In this document: piece by piece, positions 47,741 to 60,215 of the stretch
How the letters are laid out: every line of letters starts with the position of its first letter
How positions within the stretch are numbered: the first letter of the stretch is position 1
Assembly (NCBI GenBank): GCA_905250115.1
Contig: CAJNOI010000248.1
Location: 44,641-108,640 of the forward strand
Length of the DNA stretch: 64,000 nucleotides
Direction of reading: 5' to 3'
Origin: Adineta steineri
Taxonomy: Eukaryota; Rotifera; Eurotatoria; Adinetida; Adinetidae
The notes under the pieces: generated by a model
Database searches by the model: none
What the model was told of the DNA's origin: nothing
Seen by the model: only the letters and a program-made list of their open reading frames with translations
Translations under genes and position numbers: made by a program

Positions 47741-48751
47741 TCAAGCAAAAGATATCGCTTCGTTAACTAAGAACATACCTGATATCTGTATGATGCGACC
47801 AATTTGTTGCATCATAGTATGAACATGCGTTAGCAGTTGATCGAGACCTTCAATGCGACATTCTGTTCTATTTGGTGATTTTAATTCATCTAATTGTTGA
47901 CTAATGTTATCGAAATTAGTTGTTAATTGATCCTTATTTTGCAATAATTTAATATGATTATTGGTTGAAGTCATAGAGTCTAATGAACTTTTTTGTTCAT
48001 CTAAACGTTTCCCTGTATTGATTAGTGCCATATGATATTCTTCCACCGATTGTTTATTCTTTTCTTCAATGTCGTAAATTCGTTGTTTTAATGCTTTTTC
48101 TTCTACATCTATTACTTTACGTAATATTGTGAAAAAATTTGTAATGATTTCTGTATTGTTTGCTTCACTAGTATTAGTCATTTTCGGTGTATTTTTCAAA
48201 CTATCATCCAAAGATGACTGAACTCTGTCTAGTTTACTCTTCAACTAAAATTAACCAAGCAAGTAATATGAAATTTACGAGAGAATTTAATTGTTTAGTG
48301 ACCTTTGTTGACACGTCTTTTGCTATGGTTTCGATCAGAGTATAAGTATGATTTTTATGTTCAAACATAATACAATCAAGACAAGCAAATGTCTGACAGT
48401 TAGTACACCAATATTTGACGGTCTGATCGGTGTGTATTTGGCACTGACTACTTTCGTGCGCTTCCTTCAGTATAGCCGTGGTTTGATGGTGACAAAAAAC
48501 ACGTCGTTTATGAATTTCGATACAACAGGTTGAACAGTAGTGATTATGACAATTATCACACCAATAGTTTGCTTCAGCTGATAGACAATCACTACATTTA
48601 GATTCAGCTAGAACGTAAAACAAATAAAAGAAGTCACAGATAATGTTCACTGAAGAAAGTTTTTCCTTGATAAATTATGTTGTTATTATATCATTCAAAA
48701 AAAAGAATAATACTTACACTTAAGATTGACAACTTCAAGCATAAAAGCCAT
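47741..48751 (-). CDS. TRIM-like protein with two B-boxes and coiled coil
   Basis: Three exons, 48751-48718, 48607-48303 and 48244-47741, join in phase. B-box 1 is CSDCLSAEANYWCDNCHN...CSTCCIEIHKRR and B-box 2 is CQIHTDQTVKYWCTNCQTF...CLDCIMFEHKNH. Both have full Cys/His ligand sets. They are followed by about 160 residues of coiled coil (EEKALKQRIYDIEEKNKQSV, LDELKSPN). There is no RING ahead of the boxes. A donor-like site (ATATCAG|gtatgt) near the end suggests the protein may continue into unseen exons; without it, it stops at 47741. B-box/coiled-coil proteins self-assemble and often act in innate defence or scaffolding. The role here is unknown, and the gene is unrelated in detail to the B-box/propeller genes. 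Confidence 0.75.
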
Positions 48752-49002
48752 GTTGATTTATCTGAAAATGAAGAGTATTCATGACAATTAATTTAATTCA
48801 ATTTGATCATGCTCTTAATTTTTCAGAGATCTATATTAAAAATAGAGACGTAGCGAGTCTCTACCGAATTAGATCAATACATTTGTGCCGGAGTTCCTCC
48901 CGTCACAATAAAATTATTCTATTTATCTATATTTGATATATATAACAATGCATGCAGACCAGGACTAGAAATAATAAATTTCTATGATCTTTTTCAAGAA
49001 TT

Positions 49003-49058
49003 GGGGTATGGGTATGAATACGAATGTTAGTAACTATATTATGTTATACCCACACCTT
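49003..49058. repeat. Telomere-like hairpin (degenerate)
   Basis: GGGGTATGGGTATG on the left, TATACCCACACC on the right. It is immediately followed by R1 copy 3. Confidence 0.5.
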
Positions 49059-49075
49059 CGAAATTAATCTTGATG

Positions 49076-49294
49076 GAAATAATGGTATGATTTCTGATGG
49101 AGATAGAATAAAAATATTAACTTACTTCGAAATAATGCAGAAAAAAATCAAAAAGACATTTTTCAAAAGTTTTTGATAGAAATAAGTATAAAGAAGAAAA
49201 AAAATGACGAAGTTAACTCTTTTATATTTACAACGTTTGTCTCGATTGTTGTTACCTGTTTGCTTTTGCAATAGGTAAATGTTTCTTATCAAAA
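49076..49294 (+). repeat. Dispersed repeat family R1, copy 3 (cut by gap)
   Basis: Closely matches 30958-31184 (ATTAACTTACTTCGAAATAA, TCAAAAGTTTTTGA, AATGACGAAGTTAACTCTT, TTTGCAATAGGTAAAT). It ends at the 100-N gap at the point where copy 1 is also broken on the other side. Confidence 0.78.
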
Positions 49295-49394
49295 NNNNNN
49301 NNNNNNNNNNNNNNNNNNNNNNNNNNNNNNNNNNNNNNNNNNNNNNNNNNNNNNNNNNNNNNNNNNNNNNNNNNNNNNNNNNNNNNNNNNNNNN
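49295..49394. other. Assembly gap (100 N)
   Basis: Exactly 100 N, inside a copy of repeat R1. The right side resumes in a C-rich telomere-like arm (CACCCACACTCACACCC, 49395-49411), so the missing part probably contains the rest of R1 plus the G-rich arm of a hairpin. Confidence 0.95.
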
Positions 49395-49464
49395 CACCCA
49401 CACTCACACCCTAGTCTGTTTCATACTGTTGAAGAGTAAATCTCATAGAAGAGAAAATATCATC

Positions 49465-49592
49465 GGGGAACAAATGCCGCTGGGGAGCAATTGTCGCGGG
49501 AGCAAATGTCTGGAGAGCAAATGTCATTGGGGAGCAAATGTCCGGGGAGCAATTGTCGTAGGAGCAAATGTCTCGGAAGCATCTTTCGTAAT
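49465..49592. repeat. Minisatellite, unit about GGGGAGCAAATGTC, x8
   Basis: About eight units of 14-17 bases, each with a G-run then AGCAAATGTC or AGCAATTGTC, and 1-3 variable spacer bases. It is GC-richer than its surroundings and follows directly on the gap and hairpin remnant. Confidence 0.8.
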
Positions 49593-49894
49593 ACCGTATT
49601 CAACGACAGTGACTTCTCAAGTGATAAAATATCGTAAATGAGAAGAGAAAATCAAAAAGAATGGTTCTTCTCATTAATTTCTTTCTCTTTTTATCCTTTT
49701 TCTATTCTTTCAGTTATCTCAGTACCAATACTTAAGAAAATAGATAAAGTAATATGTTAATCAGATGTTGAAAATAAGTAGAAGGCGATGACCAGAACAA
49801 TGAAAGAATCAGTAATCGTATTTTACCTGAAGTAGAAACAAATAAACTGAATACAAAGCTCAAATATAATTATGTTATCAAGTTTTGTAGGAAA

Positions 49895-49952
49895 GATGTG
49901 GGTGTATGTGTGGTTGTTGCGTATATATGTTGCTCACACCCACACCCTCAAG
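49895..49952. repeat. Telomere-like hairpin
   Basis: GATGTGGGTGTATGTGTGG on the left, CTCACACCCACACCCTCAAG on the right. Confidence 0.6.
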
Positions 49953-51744
49953 AAAACTAAACTAATTCATAATAGTTTAAAATCGAAAATAGCTGGTGCA
50001 TTTAATATGAAATTTGCAATCGCCTTAACAGTATGACATTTATTACACATAATGGAATGATTCTCATGAATGAACGTTTATAAGTGTTAAATTGTTTCTT
50101 ATTCAGAACAGGGAATCTATAAAATAGCATTTTTTTATTCTGCTCCTAGTCATAATTATAGTTAAAACTTATTATTTCTACAAATATCAATATTTCAGAT
50201 CGGCATTTCTTTAGATTGTATATAACATAGATACATAAAAAGTGGTACAATAGTATTTGAAGACGAATGTATGCTCTCAATATAAAGAAGTATCTCAAAA
50301 TCTGCATGACACTACCTTTCATTTTCAATGTTAATTCAAGAATGTTTTTGACAGATTGAGCGATTTTAAGGAGTTTTTAATGTCTATAACCCTTATATAC
50401 ATACACAATCTCAACTCTAAATTTCACTGATCAATGTATCTAAAGGTGCTATGATCACAGACTAAAAATTGCATAAACTCAGTTTGAGTGACATTCAATG
50501 AGGATGAGGCTAGTGGTAAGCATGAATAACGTCTAGAGCCAGTGTCTAAATTTTAGGAAAATTAGTGAAACAAGCCCCAGTTTCTTTTTTTCTAGTTCTT
50601 CAAAAACTGCCCATAATTAACAAAGGTTCTTCGAGCGTTGGTATTTTCCTAAATGATATCTGATGTTTTTTTGCAAGGTTTCTTAGCTTTTTGAAAAGAA
50701 TCTTGAGGTATATACCTTCCAACATTATAGTTTCTGATGTGAGTTTTACATGGAAAAGTCAGGTTATGAATAAATATTCAAATAAACCTTCGAAAATTTT
50801 AAATATTTTTTTTTGATTACAAAATGGTATGAAGAGTCTTCATAAATTGTACAAAGTAACTAATCAGTCTATTTTTAAACTGCTAATTCAAGTTAGCAGA
50901 TTTTTTATATTTATGTGAAACACTAATGAGAAAAATATTAATATTAGTATACAATATGAAAATAGTCAAAAACTCACCACGTCAACAATAATCTAAATCG
51001 AATGAATTATGTGCTAGAATTCTTGATAATATTTTTTACTTTTTAATGTATGTTGGAAGCAAGTGATGAAAGTAGTTTATTGAAATGACAAAGTTATTTT
51101 TTCCAACCGACAAATAAAAAGTAAAGTTGGTAAATCGGAAAAAATAATCAGAATCCAAAAAGAATAACAATATAAAAATATACTAAGTAATCAATCAGTA
51201 GTGTTTTTCTTTCTTTTTATTAAAAGAGAAAGAACACTGTATTATTCCATTTAAAACCATGTGAACAAGGGAAAGAAAAAAAAATTGACTTCCTATATAG
51301 CTGCTGGTTTAAAAAGACATTCCGCGAAAGAATAGACGCTATTAAACATACTCAATGCAAGTAACAACGATGATGGTATCAGATTCAAGCAACAAAACAT
51401 TTAACTTTTTATGGGTTCTACATCAAGAATATCTAGGTGGTGGTGTGGATATCAGTTTGAGATCATATTTTAATTTTATTTTCTCAAAAAATCAAAGTAG
51501 AAAGATCTTCACTAAACACGAACAGTTTTATTGCTTCTTGACTATTTTCAAATTGTATTCCTATACTATACTCTCAGTTCACGATTTCATTTTAAACAAT
51601 AAACTATCATACAATCATTACATTTCAACAACAATTAAAGCCAATAAAAATGATCAAACTCAAAACTATTATTTTCTTCATAGTTTTTATTTTTTATTAC
51701 AACATAGGAAAAAGTTTATAAATAAGACAAATTTACAAATACAG
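49953..51744. other. Intergenic
   Basis: 1.8 kb without a supported gene. The frame at 51355-51777 has no recognisable content and overlaps the 3' end of the next gene on the other strand, so I regard it as noise. Confidence 0.45.
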
Positions 51745-52722
51745 TCATTCGGGAAGATGAATTACTTCAAAAGGTAAATCGAGTGTACTAATTCCAGATA
51801 TTTTAATAATGTATGCTCGAGCGAGTGCTTGTATTTGTTCCAATGAAACTGATGATAGTGCAAATAAATCATAATAGCAATAGTGATTATATCTTCCATC
51901 TTGAAAATAAGTATTTATTCTTAAACCTATTATTTTTGAATTTGCGTCGATATAGAGTATTTTTACATCTTGTAATGTGTAATCTCGAAATGAAACAAAA
52001 TATAATTCATCAATTATTAAACCTTTTTCATGTAAAATAATATGACCATATTGACGATTCATCAATCGCTCATAAGTTGAACGTCGACAACAGAAAGATG
52101 ATGATGATGATGAACTCCTTTCTGTCCATATTCGATTTGGACCATATATATAATTCAAATATCGTACCCATTGTTCGCCATCCAATCGCCATAAAACTGG
52201 CTGCTGTCCATTAATGCTAAAATCTACATCCTCAAATTGTTGTTTTATATAGCAACAATTATTGCAGAAACGTACCAACACAAGTATAATGCTACTAACC
52301 ATTAGAGTTCCACCAACAGTGAGATATACTATATATGCTGTTGGAAAGTCATTAGAAAGAGTACTATATCTTGGTGGAACAAGGCCTATGATTAATACTA
52401 TCAAACCAATTAAGAATAATATTCCAGACACGATACACAAATATATCATTTGTTTGCGTTTACGCTTCTTATGCAAATTGATTAATTCATTTATTGAATC
52501 AAAATCTAGAGAATAATTCGCTGTTGGACTAATTCTTGATTTAATATTTGATGATAATAAATTCTATAATAAATTTTTGACATTTAAAATAAAGCAAAAG
52601 AAACTGATCTGAAATTCTCATTCGAGATCTTAATCGATACTTACATTTGATTGTTTATCATTAAAATAGATTGAAATATCATTATTGATAAATGTTGGTT
52701 TTTCATTTGATTGCAAATTCAT
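51745..52722 (-). CDS. Two-pass membrane protein of unknown family
   Basis: Two exons, 52722-52645 and 52563-51745, join in phase 0 (about 298 residues). A basic segment (HKKRKRKQ) precedes a first membrane helix (IYLCIVSGILFLIGLIVLIIG). A second follows (YIVYLTVGGTLMVSSIILVL), with a short loop between, then a Cys cluster (CNNCC). The 180-residue C-terminal part is soluble-looking, with a Ser tract followed by FCCRR, and DGEQWVRYLNYIYGPNR. Both ends probably face the cytosol by the positive-inside rule. I do not recognise a domain. A hairpin membrane topology with a cytosolic C-domain suggests a scaffold or modulator, but that is a guess. Confidence 0.65.
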
Positions 52723-54184
52723 TGTGCTAAAATATTAAATAGTGTACTTGTTAACATCTTATATATTATTTAGCTTTTATCAGATATAGACACTGTTCTG
52801 AATGATTAAAAATGAAAAAGTAGTCGTATCTAATATAACATAAATATGAATTAAAACGTTTCCTAAAGCCTGAATGATGTAGAGAATATATCTCTCTTTC
52901 TCTGTGCGAGTGACGTAAAAAATTATAAAGACATAATGAAGGAAAAAACGAATAGTTTAACATACAATGCGGATGGTTGTGTTGGATCAATATAAACTGG
53001 ATGCACACTCTGTAATAAACAAGAAAAGAGGATAATGATGCAATGTTTTTCTCGATCCGAATAGATTACATAATACTTTCACAAACTAAAATCTAGAAAA
53101 AACAATCTTCTTCAGTTCTCTTACTGTTAATCTATACGTTGAGTAACGTCTGACTTTTCTCAGTGTTGAATCTAGTTAACTAAGACAAAGGATTATTATA
53201 AAAAATTAGATTTAGTATTATTTATTGATAAAAATAATTAACTCACTTCCTTTGTCAAGATTGATTTTGTGAAAAATATTATCAGATGTGAGTTGTTATT
53301 GTCTATGATTATAATTTTTTTTAAGTCGGATGTTGATTACTTGATTAAATATCAAAATCAGCCCTTTTCAAAGGAAATAAAATCTGTCAAGATGAAATGT
53401 TTTACTGTGCAAAATTTATTTTAAAAAATTAACAATTATTACAATGTCTATAAGATGAAATTATTTACGTTTAAATCTAGAATATTTATTCTCTGATTGA
53501 ATTTAATGCAAAAATGGCAAATACTAGAGAGTTCTTTTATGGTTGCTTCAGAGATATGTGAAGTTTATTAATCATCACTAAAAATAATTCAAAAAAAAAT
53601 TCATATTTGCGAAGTGACTAATAGATTTGCAAAACAAGAGATTTTCTTAACAAACGTCGGTATCTACAAAGAGTTTATTTAAAAAAACATTATTTTGAAA
53701 TATTGAAACCTCAATGAGAATTTAGTGCACTAATTGAAGATCGGTAGATAATACGATGGTAATGGCTGCAGCAAATGAAAGAAAAGTCACTGCACACTGC
53801 CATAGACCATAGATTATCGTCGAAAGAAAAACATGCATTACAAACATTCTTAAGCTGATAAGAATCTTTCGATATATATTAAATTGAATACCAGGCATAT
53901 ATAATTAAGGACGAGAAAATTTTAGCTGTTTGTTGATATAAACAGTCTAGAGTGATGTTATGAAAATACGAAGAGCCTGTAAATTGAACAAGATACACAA
54001 TACATAAAGAGAAAATGTACTAGAGCTTTAAATAGCTTCTAAAAAAAATCTGTATAGTGAAGCATGTGTTTTGTTTAGAGTTTTTTAACAAGGTAACAAG
54101 AGCACCTAATTGTTTCTCATATGAAATAGGTATACTTGACTTAAAAATCCTCGGAACATATCTGGGTATCCTCTCTTCTTAGTT
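52723..54184. other. Intergenic
   Basis: AT-rich sequence without a supported gene or repeat. Confidence 0.45.
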
Positions 54185-54925
54185 AAAAATGAATTAGCAT
54201 CAAAAATATTTTTCTATGAATTGACTACCTCCTAATTTTAGTCTTTGCAGTGTCTAAACATTTTCTAAATTAAAATTTTTATAGGATAATCTTTATTGAG
54301 AACTAACAACAATTCAACATTGTTTAACACAAATAGCGTTTCGAAAAATGCATTGTCTGTGTATCATCATATTCCAAATGCAAATAAAAATTATAAAAAA
54401 AACCGTTATCTATCCTCCTTCTAGTGTTAATACATGACATTTTTCTTATCTTAGTTTTATCAGAATATAAAGTCTTCTTAATTATTAACGGTGACTATTA
54501 TTACAATATTTTGTTCTCGAATATGTGATAAGTTCTCGTCAAGTAAGATGTTGTATTGTCTATATAATAAATACATGTCTTATTTTTAGCAACAATTACC
54601 CTTCTTATGAGATTAATAACAATGTAATCTTATTCAAGTAATATCGAAAGACGTATATGTTTTATACTATATCTTATAAATGAAGACATATTTCTTTTTT
54701 TTATTATTTTATTTGTAATATACAAAAGTAAGATAAATAATGTAATTTTATTGTTTGTAAAATTAAATTAACATTCGTTATGATATTTTTTTCTTCCTCT
54801 TCAAATTATCATACACCTCATGTCCTTGTTGTTTAGTAGTTTCAAACACTTATTTATTATCTATTTCTTTTCTAACATATTTTAATCAATTATTCGTTTC
54901 TTTCTAGAGGAAAATACATTTAACC

Positions 54926-57021
54926 ATGAGAAATCAAATGTCATCTGTTCTTATCGGTATGTTGTGCTAACCAAAACAAAAAACTATAACTTTGATTGTT
55001 GATTTTCTTTGATAGTTCTTCTCCATACATTCATCTTATGTCGATCTCAGATCATAAACTATCAGTGTAGGTTTGACACTAGTCCATTAACAGGTGATTG
55101 TCAATTCACACCAACAACAGGTGGTCCTGTTATGTCTTCGGATACTGGTATTAATGCCGGTCCTGTAGCTCCTAAGCAACCATTCTCTGATGTCAAGGCC
55201 ATTTGTAAGTGTATATAAAATAAAGAATGAAATTAATGTTGAATGTTGTTTGTTGTGAAGCATCGCCAACAATGCCTGACAATGAACATTGTGTGTTACC
55301 ATATCCATATCCAGGATTCGGAGCAGGTTGGGATATGCATTTTTGTCGTCGTTTCATCAACGATACTTTCACATGTCCAACACAATCTGGCGCAGGTCGA
55401 TGTGATACAGGTTAATTGTCTTCTTATTCTTCGTTCTTGTTTTCATTTCAATCAAATCTATCCACTTTAGGAAGGTATGGTATGATAAGGCTGCCAGCTA
55501 GTGCTGGTGTAAAAGATTTGACATATGTTGCTAATGTTGACGGGAGTACAAACAGTGAACAATGTCTTGATTTCTATTATTATATAACTGATACAACAGG
55601 AAACGCTAAAATGCAGATTGGTTGGAAAAACGATGAAGATGAAGAGACAGGACTTATAATTGAGGTAGCAGCAGTACCATCAGAGAATAAATGGCAACAT
55701 AAAAAAGTTTCTTTTATGGGCCCATTACCACTATCTTCATATAAAGTAAGTAAGATTGCCATGGATTTTTAATCACATTAGTTGAAGTTGATATATGTAT
55801 TTATAAAAGTATTTAATTTCATTATAGCTTACTGTTAGAGCCATGCGTGATGCAGGAGTATTAGACTTTAATTTTGCATTGGATGAAATGTATATTTATG
55901 ATGGGCTTTGTGGTAATGTGATTGTTGTTGATGATGAATTATTTTATTTTATTTTTGTTTATTTTCATCGTCATACAGACGGAATTCCGATAATAACTAC
56001 TACTACTAGTGAGGTATGTGTTTTTTTTTTATTTACGCATAAACTGACGAACAGAAGGTCCTTACAGTACATAAGATAATAGAGAAAAAAATAAAGAGAT
56101 AATAAACTAACTACAAACAACTAGAGAAAAAATATAAACACATGAAAACACAAGAAAAACCACCGAGATAACAACTAACTAATATAAAAAACGATTCAGG
56201 AAAAATACGGAGGAGTTGAACCTCCTATATATCATATGAAGGTAAAGAAGAAAGAGCAGAATTAGAAGAAATCCAATCCATACATCTCTCAGATACTGAA
56301 ATTTTATCAACAAATCTTTCAGAAATATGTAAGCATCTAATAGAATACTTTCTCTCCACCCAAGACTGTCTAAACCTATTCAATGAAGCATTTTCAAAAA
56401 GCATTTCACCATCAATAGAATCAGCTAGAGCACATAAATATTTATTCCAATAGTGAGGTATGTGTTTAATGCATAATAAAGAGAGTTATTATTATTTATA
56501 TGTCAATATTTTTATTTGTTTGCAGTCAACTCCGGTGATCGACACGACTGCTACTGAGGTGTTAGAACCTGCCACCACAAGTGGAAGCACCACAACTGAA
56601 AGCATCACAAGTGAAAGTACCACACCTGGAAACACCATACCTGGAAGCACCACAACTGGAAGCACGCTAGCTGGAAGCACGTTAGCTGGAAGCACCACAA
56701 CTGGAAGCACTACAACTGGAAGCACGACAACACCTAACATGCCAAGTATGATCAACTCGTTGATGTATAACCATGTACCTTATATTTAATCCAATTTTCT
56801 TTTTAGCTGATACAGGTCCAAACTTAGCTCTTATTCTACCACTTGCAGTTGGTATTCCTGTTTCACTTGGCATTATTGGTAGTATTGCCTACTATTTTAA
56901 AGTATTCAAACCCAAACACAAAATCAGTGTTGGTGCTACTAATACAAATAATGACATACCCATGGTATCGCCGAATAATACTACAGATAACAATACAACA
57001 GTGGATGCTCTGGTAGTTTAA
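54926..57021 (+). CDS. MAM-like, mucin-stalked single-pass membrane protein, copy A
   Basis: Eight exons (54926-54956, 55016-55204, 55261-55410, 55471-55745, 55828-55912, 55979-56013, 56526-56745, 56817-57021) all join in phase. Features in order: a signal peptide (SVLIVLLHTFILCRS); an ectodomain starting YQCRFDTSPLTGDCQF with paired Cys and ending FALDEMYIYDGLC, which has the start and end pattern of MAM domains; a Thr/Ser/Gly stalk of seven to nine TTGS-type repeats, probably O-glycosylated; a membrane helix (LALILPLAVGIPVSLGIIGS); and a 50-residue cytosolic tail (KPKHKIS...TVDALVV). The role is probably adhesion or surface coat. An LINE-like fragment sits in the intron after exon 6 and has copied that exon's donor. 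Confidence 0.82.
56024..56451 (-). mobile_element. 5'-truncated LINE-like insertion with target-site duplication
   Basis: About 430 bases flanked by perfect direct repeats TAGTGAGGTATGTGTTT (56007-56023 and 56451-56467). On the minus strand it reads a frame tail of about 75 residues (NKYLCALADSIDG...SERCMDWISSNSAL, then stop), an untranslated region, and an A-run at its 3' end (seen as the T-run at 56021-56030). A variable-length duplication, 3' A-tail and 5' truncation are hallmarks of target-primed reverse transcription. Unit 2 of the tandem duplication lacks this insert. The exact LINE clade cannot be told from the tail. Confidence 0.82.
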
Positions 57022-58984
57022 GTGAATCCTATTACGAACATGCATCCAACATTAATATCATCCAGACAACAAATATCTAACCACACTAAAAATGTTTTTT
57101 CTATTACAATAATAAAACAACTAAATAAACAATAAATTGTAGTGTTTGTGAAATGAAAGAAAAATAATTTAAAATTTATATTAGCTTTCTGGAATATTTT
57201 TGTCTTATTTTGTGAAGTATTGTAATCAAATAATAGTTATGAGACAAAAATTACTCTTGATGTGCACGAATACTTTAGTACAAGAAGGATTTAATCCTTT
57301 TATGTACAAGAAGAATAAATTGCTTTATTATAATTCTATGCTCTTGAAATAATGATTTCAAATCTAGCATGAAAAAATCAACTATGCTATACATATATCG
57401 TCTTTGTAGTACTGTCTATGTTTACTCATAATATAGAATATGTTCATTTTGTTACTTTTAGAGAGTATATATTTTGATATGAACATACCCAATACTTGTT
57501 TCTTCATAATTAGTTCGAAAACATCTTTTATAATACTGTTAATTGCTTTCATTAACTGGTAGAAAATGTTATGTTGAAATACTGTCGTAGTAACTCAGAA
57601 AAAAGAATATTATTTTATTTTCTTGGTCTTTTAATTATAAAAGATCAAATGGTACGAATATTTGTCATTTGTATGAGCTTTCATTTATAAATATCAATTA
57701 TTCAAAATTAGAAAAAATGCATGTATTTCAAAGTCACAAATTAGGATACATGTATTATTTCTAAAATGTTAAAAATATTTGAGAACATATGCTCACATGC
57801 AGTCGTGAGTCTAATTTAGTAAAATGATTATTAACCAGTCGAGTTCCGTCAACGTATATATATTGATAAAGATGCTTCTAGTATGTTCTTTTATTATTTA
57901 GAATAATCATATGTGTATGTTCCTGTCTACTTTTCTTCGTTCTGTGTGGTGGCACATACGTTCTTATACGGTTGGTTTATTTCAATACAAACAACCTTTT
58001 TTCCATCTTTCGATTATAGCACTGTACAAGAGATATGTTGTTCACAAGATGCATAACGATATTTTTTCCACTAAACTAGTTTTCAACGACAAACAACTAG
58101 AAGAATTTTGACAAAATACCGATCACAAAGAACAACTACTATTGGAAGACTATCTACAAGAGACTGTCCCATTCGAAATTCTCTTTCACTTATTCCACAA
58201 ACACCGAGCTCAAAACAGTCTCTAAAGAAATGCATCGTTAGGACATACCATAATAATCGATCTGATACATGATATATTTGTTCTGATTGTAATGCATCTC
58301 GACGTATTGTTGATTGTCTCAAGAGCTACCATAAAGGAATGAACTACTAACGATCTTTAACACAGAAATATAACTTGTCTGTAAAACAAATAAAGCTCAT
58401 ATTTTAGTGTTTCTTATAGAAAACTTCACATTTTGCAAAAAGAATCCGGAACTCAAAGGACTGATTAATTCATTTAATCATATTTTGAATTGAAGGCAAA
58501 CTATTAAATCAACTTTCAACGCACTGATTTTAGTAATATTATTCAAATTTTTTTTCAGATAACTGAGAAGTAAATCTTTTAATAAACAAATAAAATTAAT
58601 CATTTTATTCTTGAAAAACAAATCACAAAACTAAAAGGAAACATATCATTCACTATAAAAAAAATTAACAATTTTAAGTAGTATCAACAGATGAATGAGT
58701 GTAAGAATAATATTACTTGCTTATCGTCAAATAATCTTGAATTACTATCATAAGCTTTTGTTTCAATGCTAACTTGCTATAAACTAAATCAACTATTTAA
58801 AATGAATTATCGATAAGAATTTAAAAGAAAGTATTAAGTAACTATATCATTTTCATAATATTCATCCTTCGATTGTTATTCATAAATCAAACTCCTTCTA
58901 TTCTATAAAAAAAATGATAATAAACATAAAATTATTTCGTTCTGTTCTTATAAAAACATTGCTTCTCGATTAATTATATACTGG
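57022..58984. other. Spacer, partly 3' flank of duplication unit 1
   Basis: To about 57560 it is duplicated downstream (62109-62550). From 57561 to 58984 it is unique. A stretch at 58000-58330 has interrupted frames that I could not assign. No supported gene. Confidence 0.45.
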
Positions 58985-60215
58985 TTTATGTATAGTTAAA
59001 AATAGATTGGCATCAGAAATATTTTTCTATGAATTGACTGCTTCCTCATCTCGGCCTTTTCAATCTCTGAACATTTTCTAAATTGAATTTTTCACAGGAT
59101 AATTTTTATGTAAAATCGATACCAATTCAACGTTGCATAGCTAAAAAAAGAGTCGCGGAATATTCATTGTCTATTTATTATAACATTCTAAACGTAAGTA
59201 CAAAGTATAGACAAACGTTATCTCTCCTTCTTTTTAATATTAACATACGACATTTTTGTTATCATTGTTTTATTAGAAGACAAAGTCTTCTTGTTATTAA
59301 CACTGGCTGTTATTACAATACTTAGGTGTCGAATATTTCTTATAGTAGATATTAGCTGATGTTCATAATATATATTATACGTTCAGATCAAGTAATATGC
59401 TATATTGTCTATATAATAAACACGCATGTTTTGTTTTTTGGCAACAGTTATCTTTGTTAAATGATTAATGACAATACTATGTCTTATAAAACAAAAATTA
59501 ATTGGAATAACGATAAATGAGAATATATTAAGTTTGTTATTTTATTTGCAACGTACAAAAGAAAATATTAAATGAACTGATATATACGTTCAAGTTGTTA
59601 TTAAATTTCAATCGTTATTCGTTCTTACTGGATGTTATACTTTGTGCCATTATATAATTAATGTTCAATAAAAATCGTTTATTTCTTAATAATATTAATA
59701 ATGACTGAACTTGTTAATTATTTAATAACATAACATATATTTATTATCAGTTTTACAAAATCATCGATGTTTATTATATGATAGAAATTATTTATTCAAT
59801 GATGCCATAATGAGGATCGAATATTGTATGAAATAAAGATCCAATATTGTTTTTCTTTTTCTATGAATAAAAGGAACCGAGAGAAAGAGATTTACCTTTA
59901 TTTATTTCATTAAAACTAATATTCTGTTTCGATTCTTCATTTGCTCTTGTTCTCTTCTGAGATAAACCTTGACAAAAAGTAACCATGTGTTATCTTTATA
60001 TTCACATATACAAAAGTAAAATATATAATGTAATTTTATTGTTTATTAAATTAAATTGTTATAAGACATGATATCTTTTTTCTTTCTATTTAAATTACCA
60101 TACACCTCATGTTCTTATCGTTTAGTAGTTTCAGATACCTATTTACCATCAACTCCATTGTTAACATATTTTGTATCAACCATTCGTTTTATTGTAGAGG
60201 AACATACACTTTATC

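Larger units (their letters stand above)
54185..57560 (+). repeat. Tandem segmental duplication, unit 1
   Basis: This unit and 58985-62550 match along their whole length. Upstream flanks match (ATATTTTTCTATGAATTGAC, CATTTTCTAAATT, GTCTATATAATAAA), as do all eight exons and introns and the downstream flanks (GTGTTTGTGAAATGAAAGAA, TAATTAGTTCGAAAACATCT). The two units are in the same orientation with a spacer of about 1.4 kb. Coding ends are better conserved than the stalk and the 5' flank. Confidence 0.85.

Noticed and set aside
49279-49641. 120-codon frame across the second gap and minisatellite
   Set aside because: Made of N, telomere-like arm and tandem repeats.
51355-51777. 140-codon plus-strand frame
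   Set aside because: Noise composition, overlapping the end of a well-supported minus-strand gene.
56492-56755. Minus-strand frame of Val/Leu repeats
   Set aside because: Antisense of the Thr/Ser-rich stalk repeats of copy A.
58000-58330. Possible gene fragment
   Set aside because: Frames are interrupted on both strands and no family signature could be seen.
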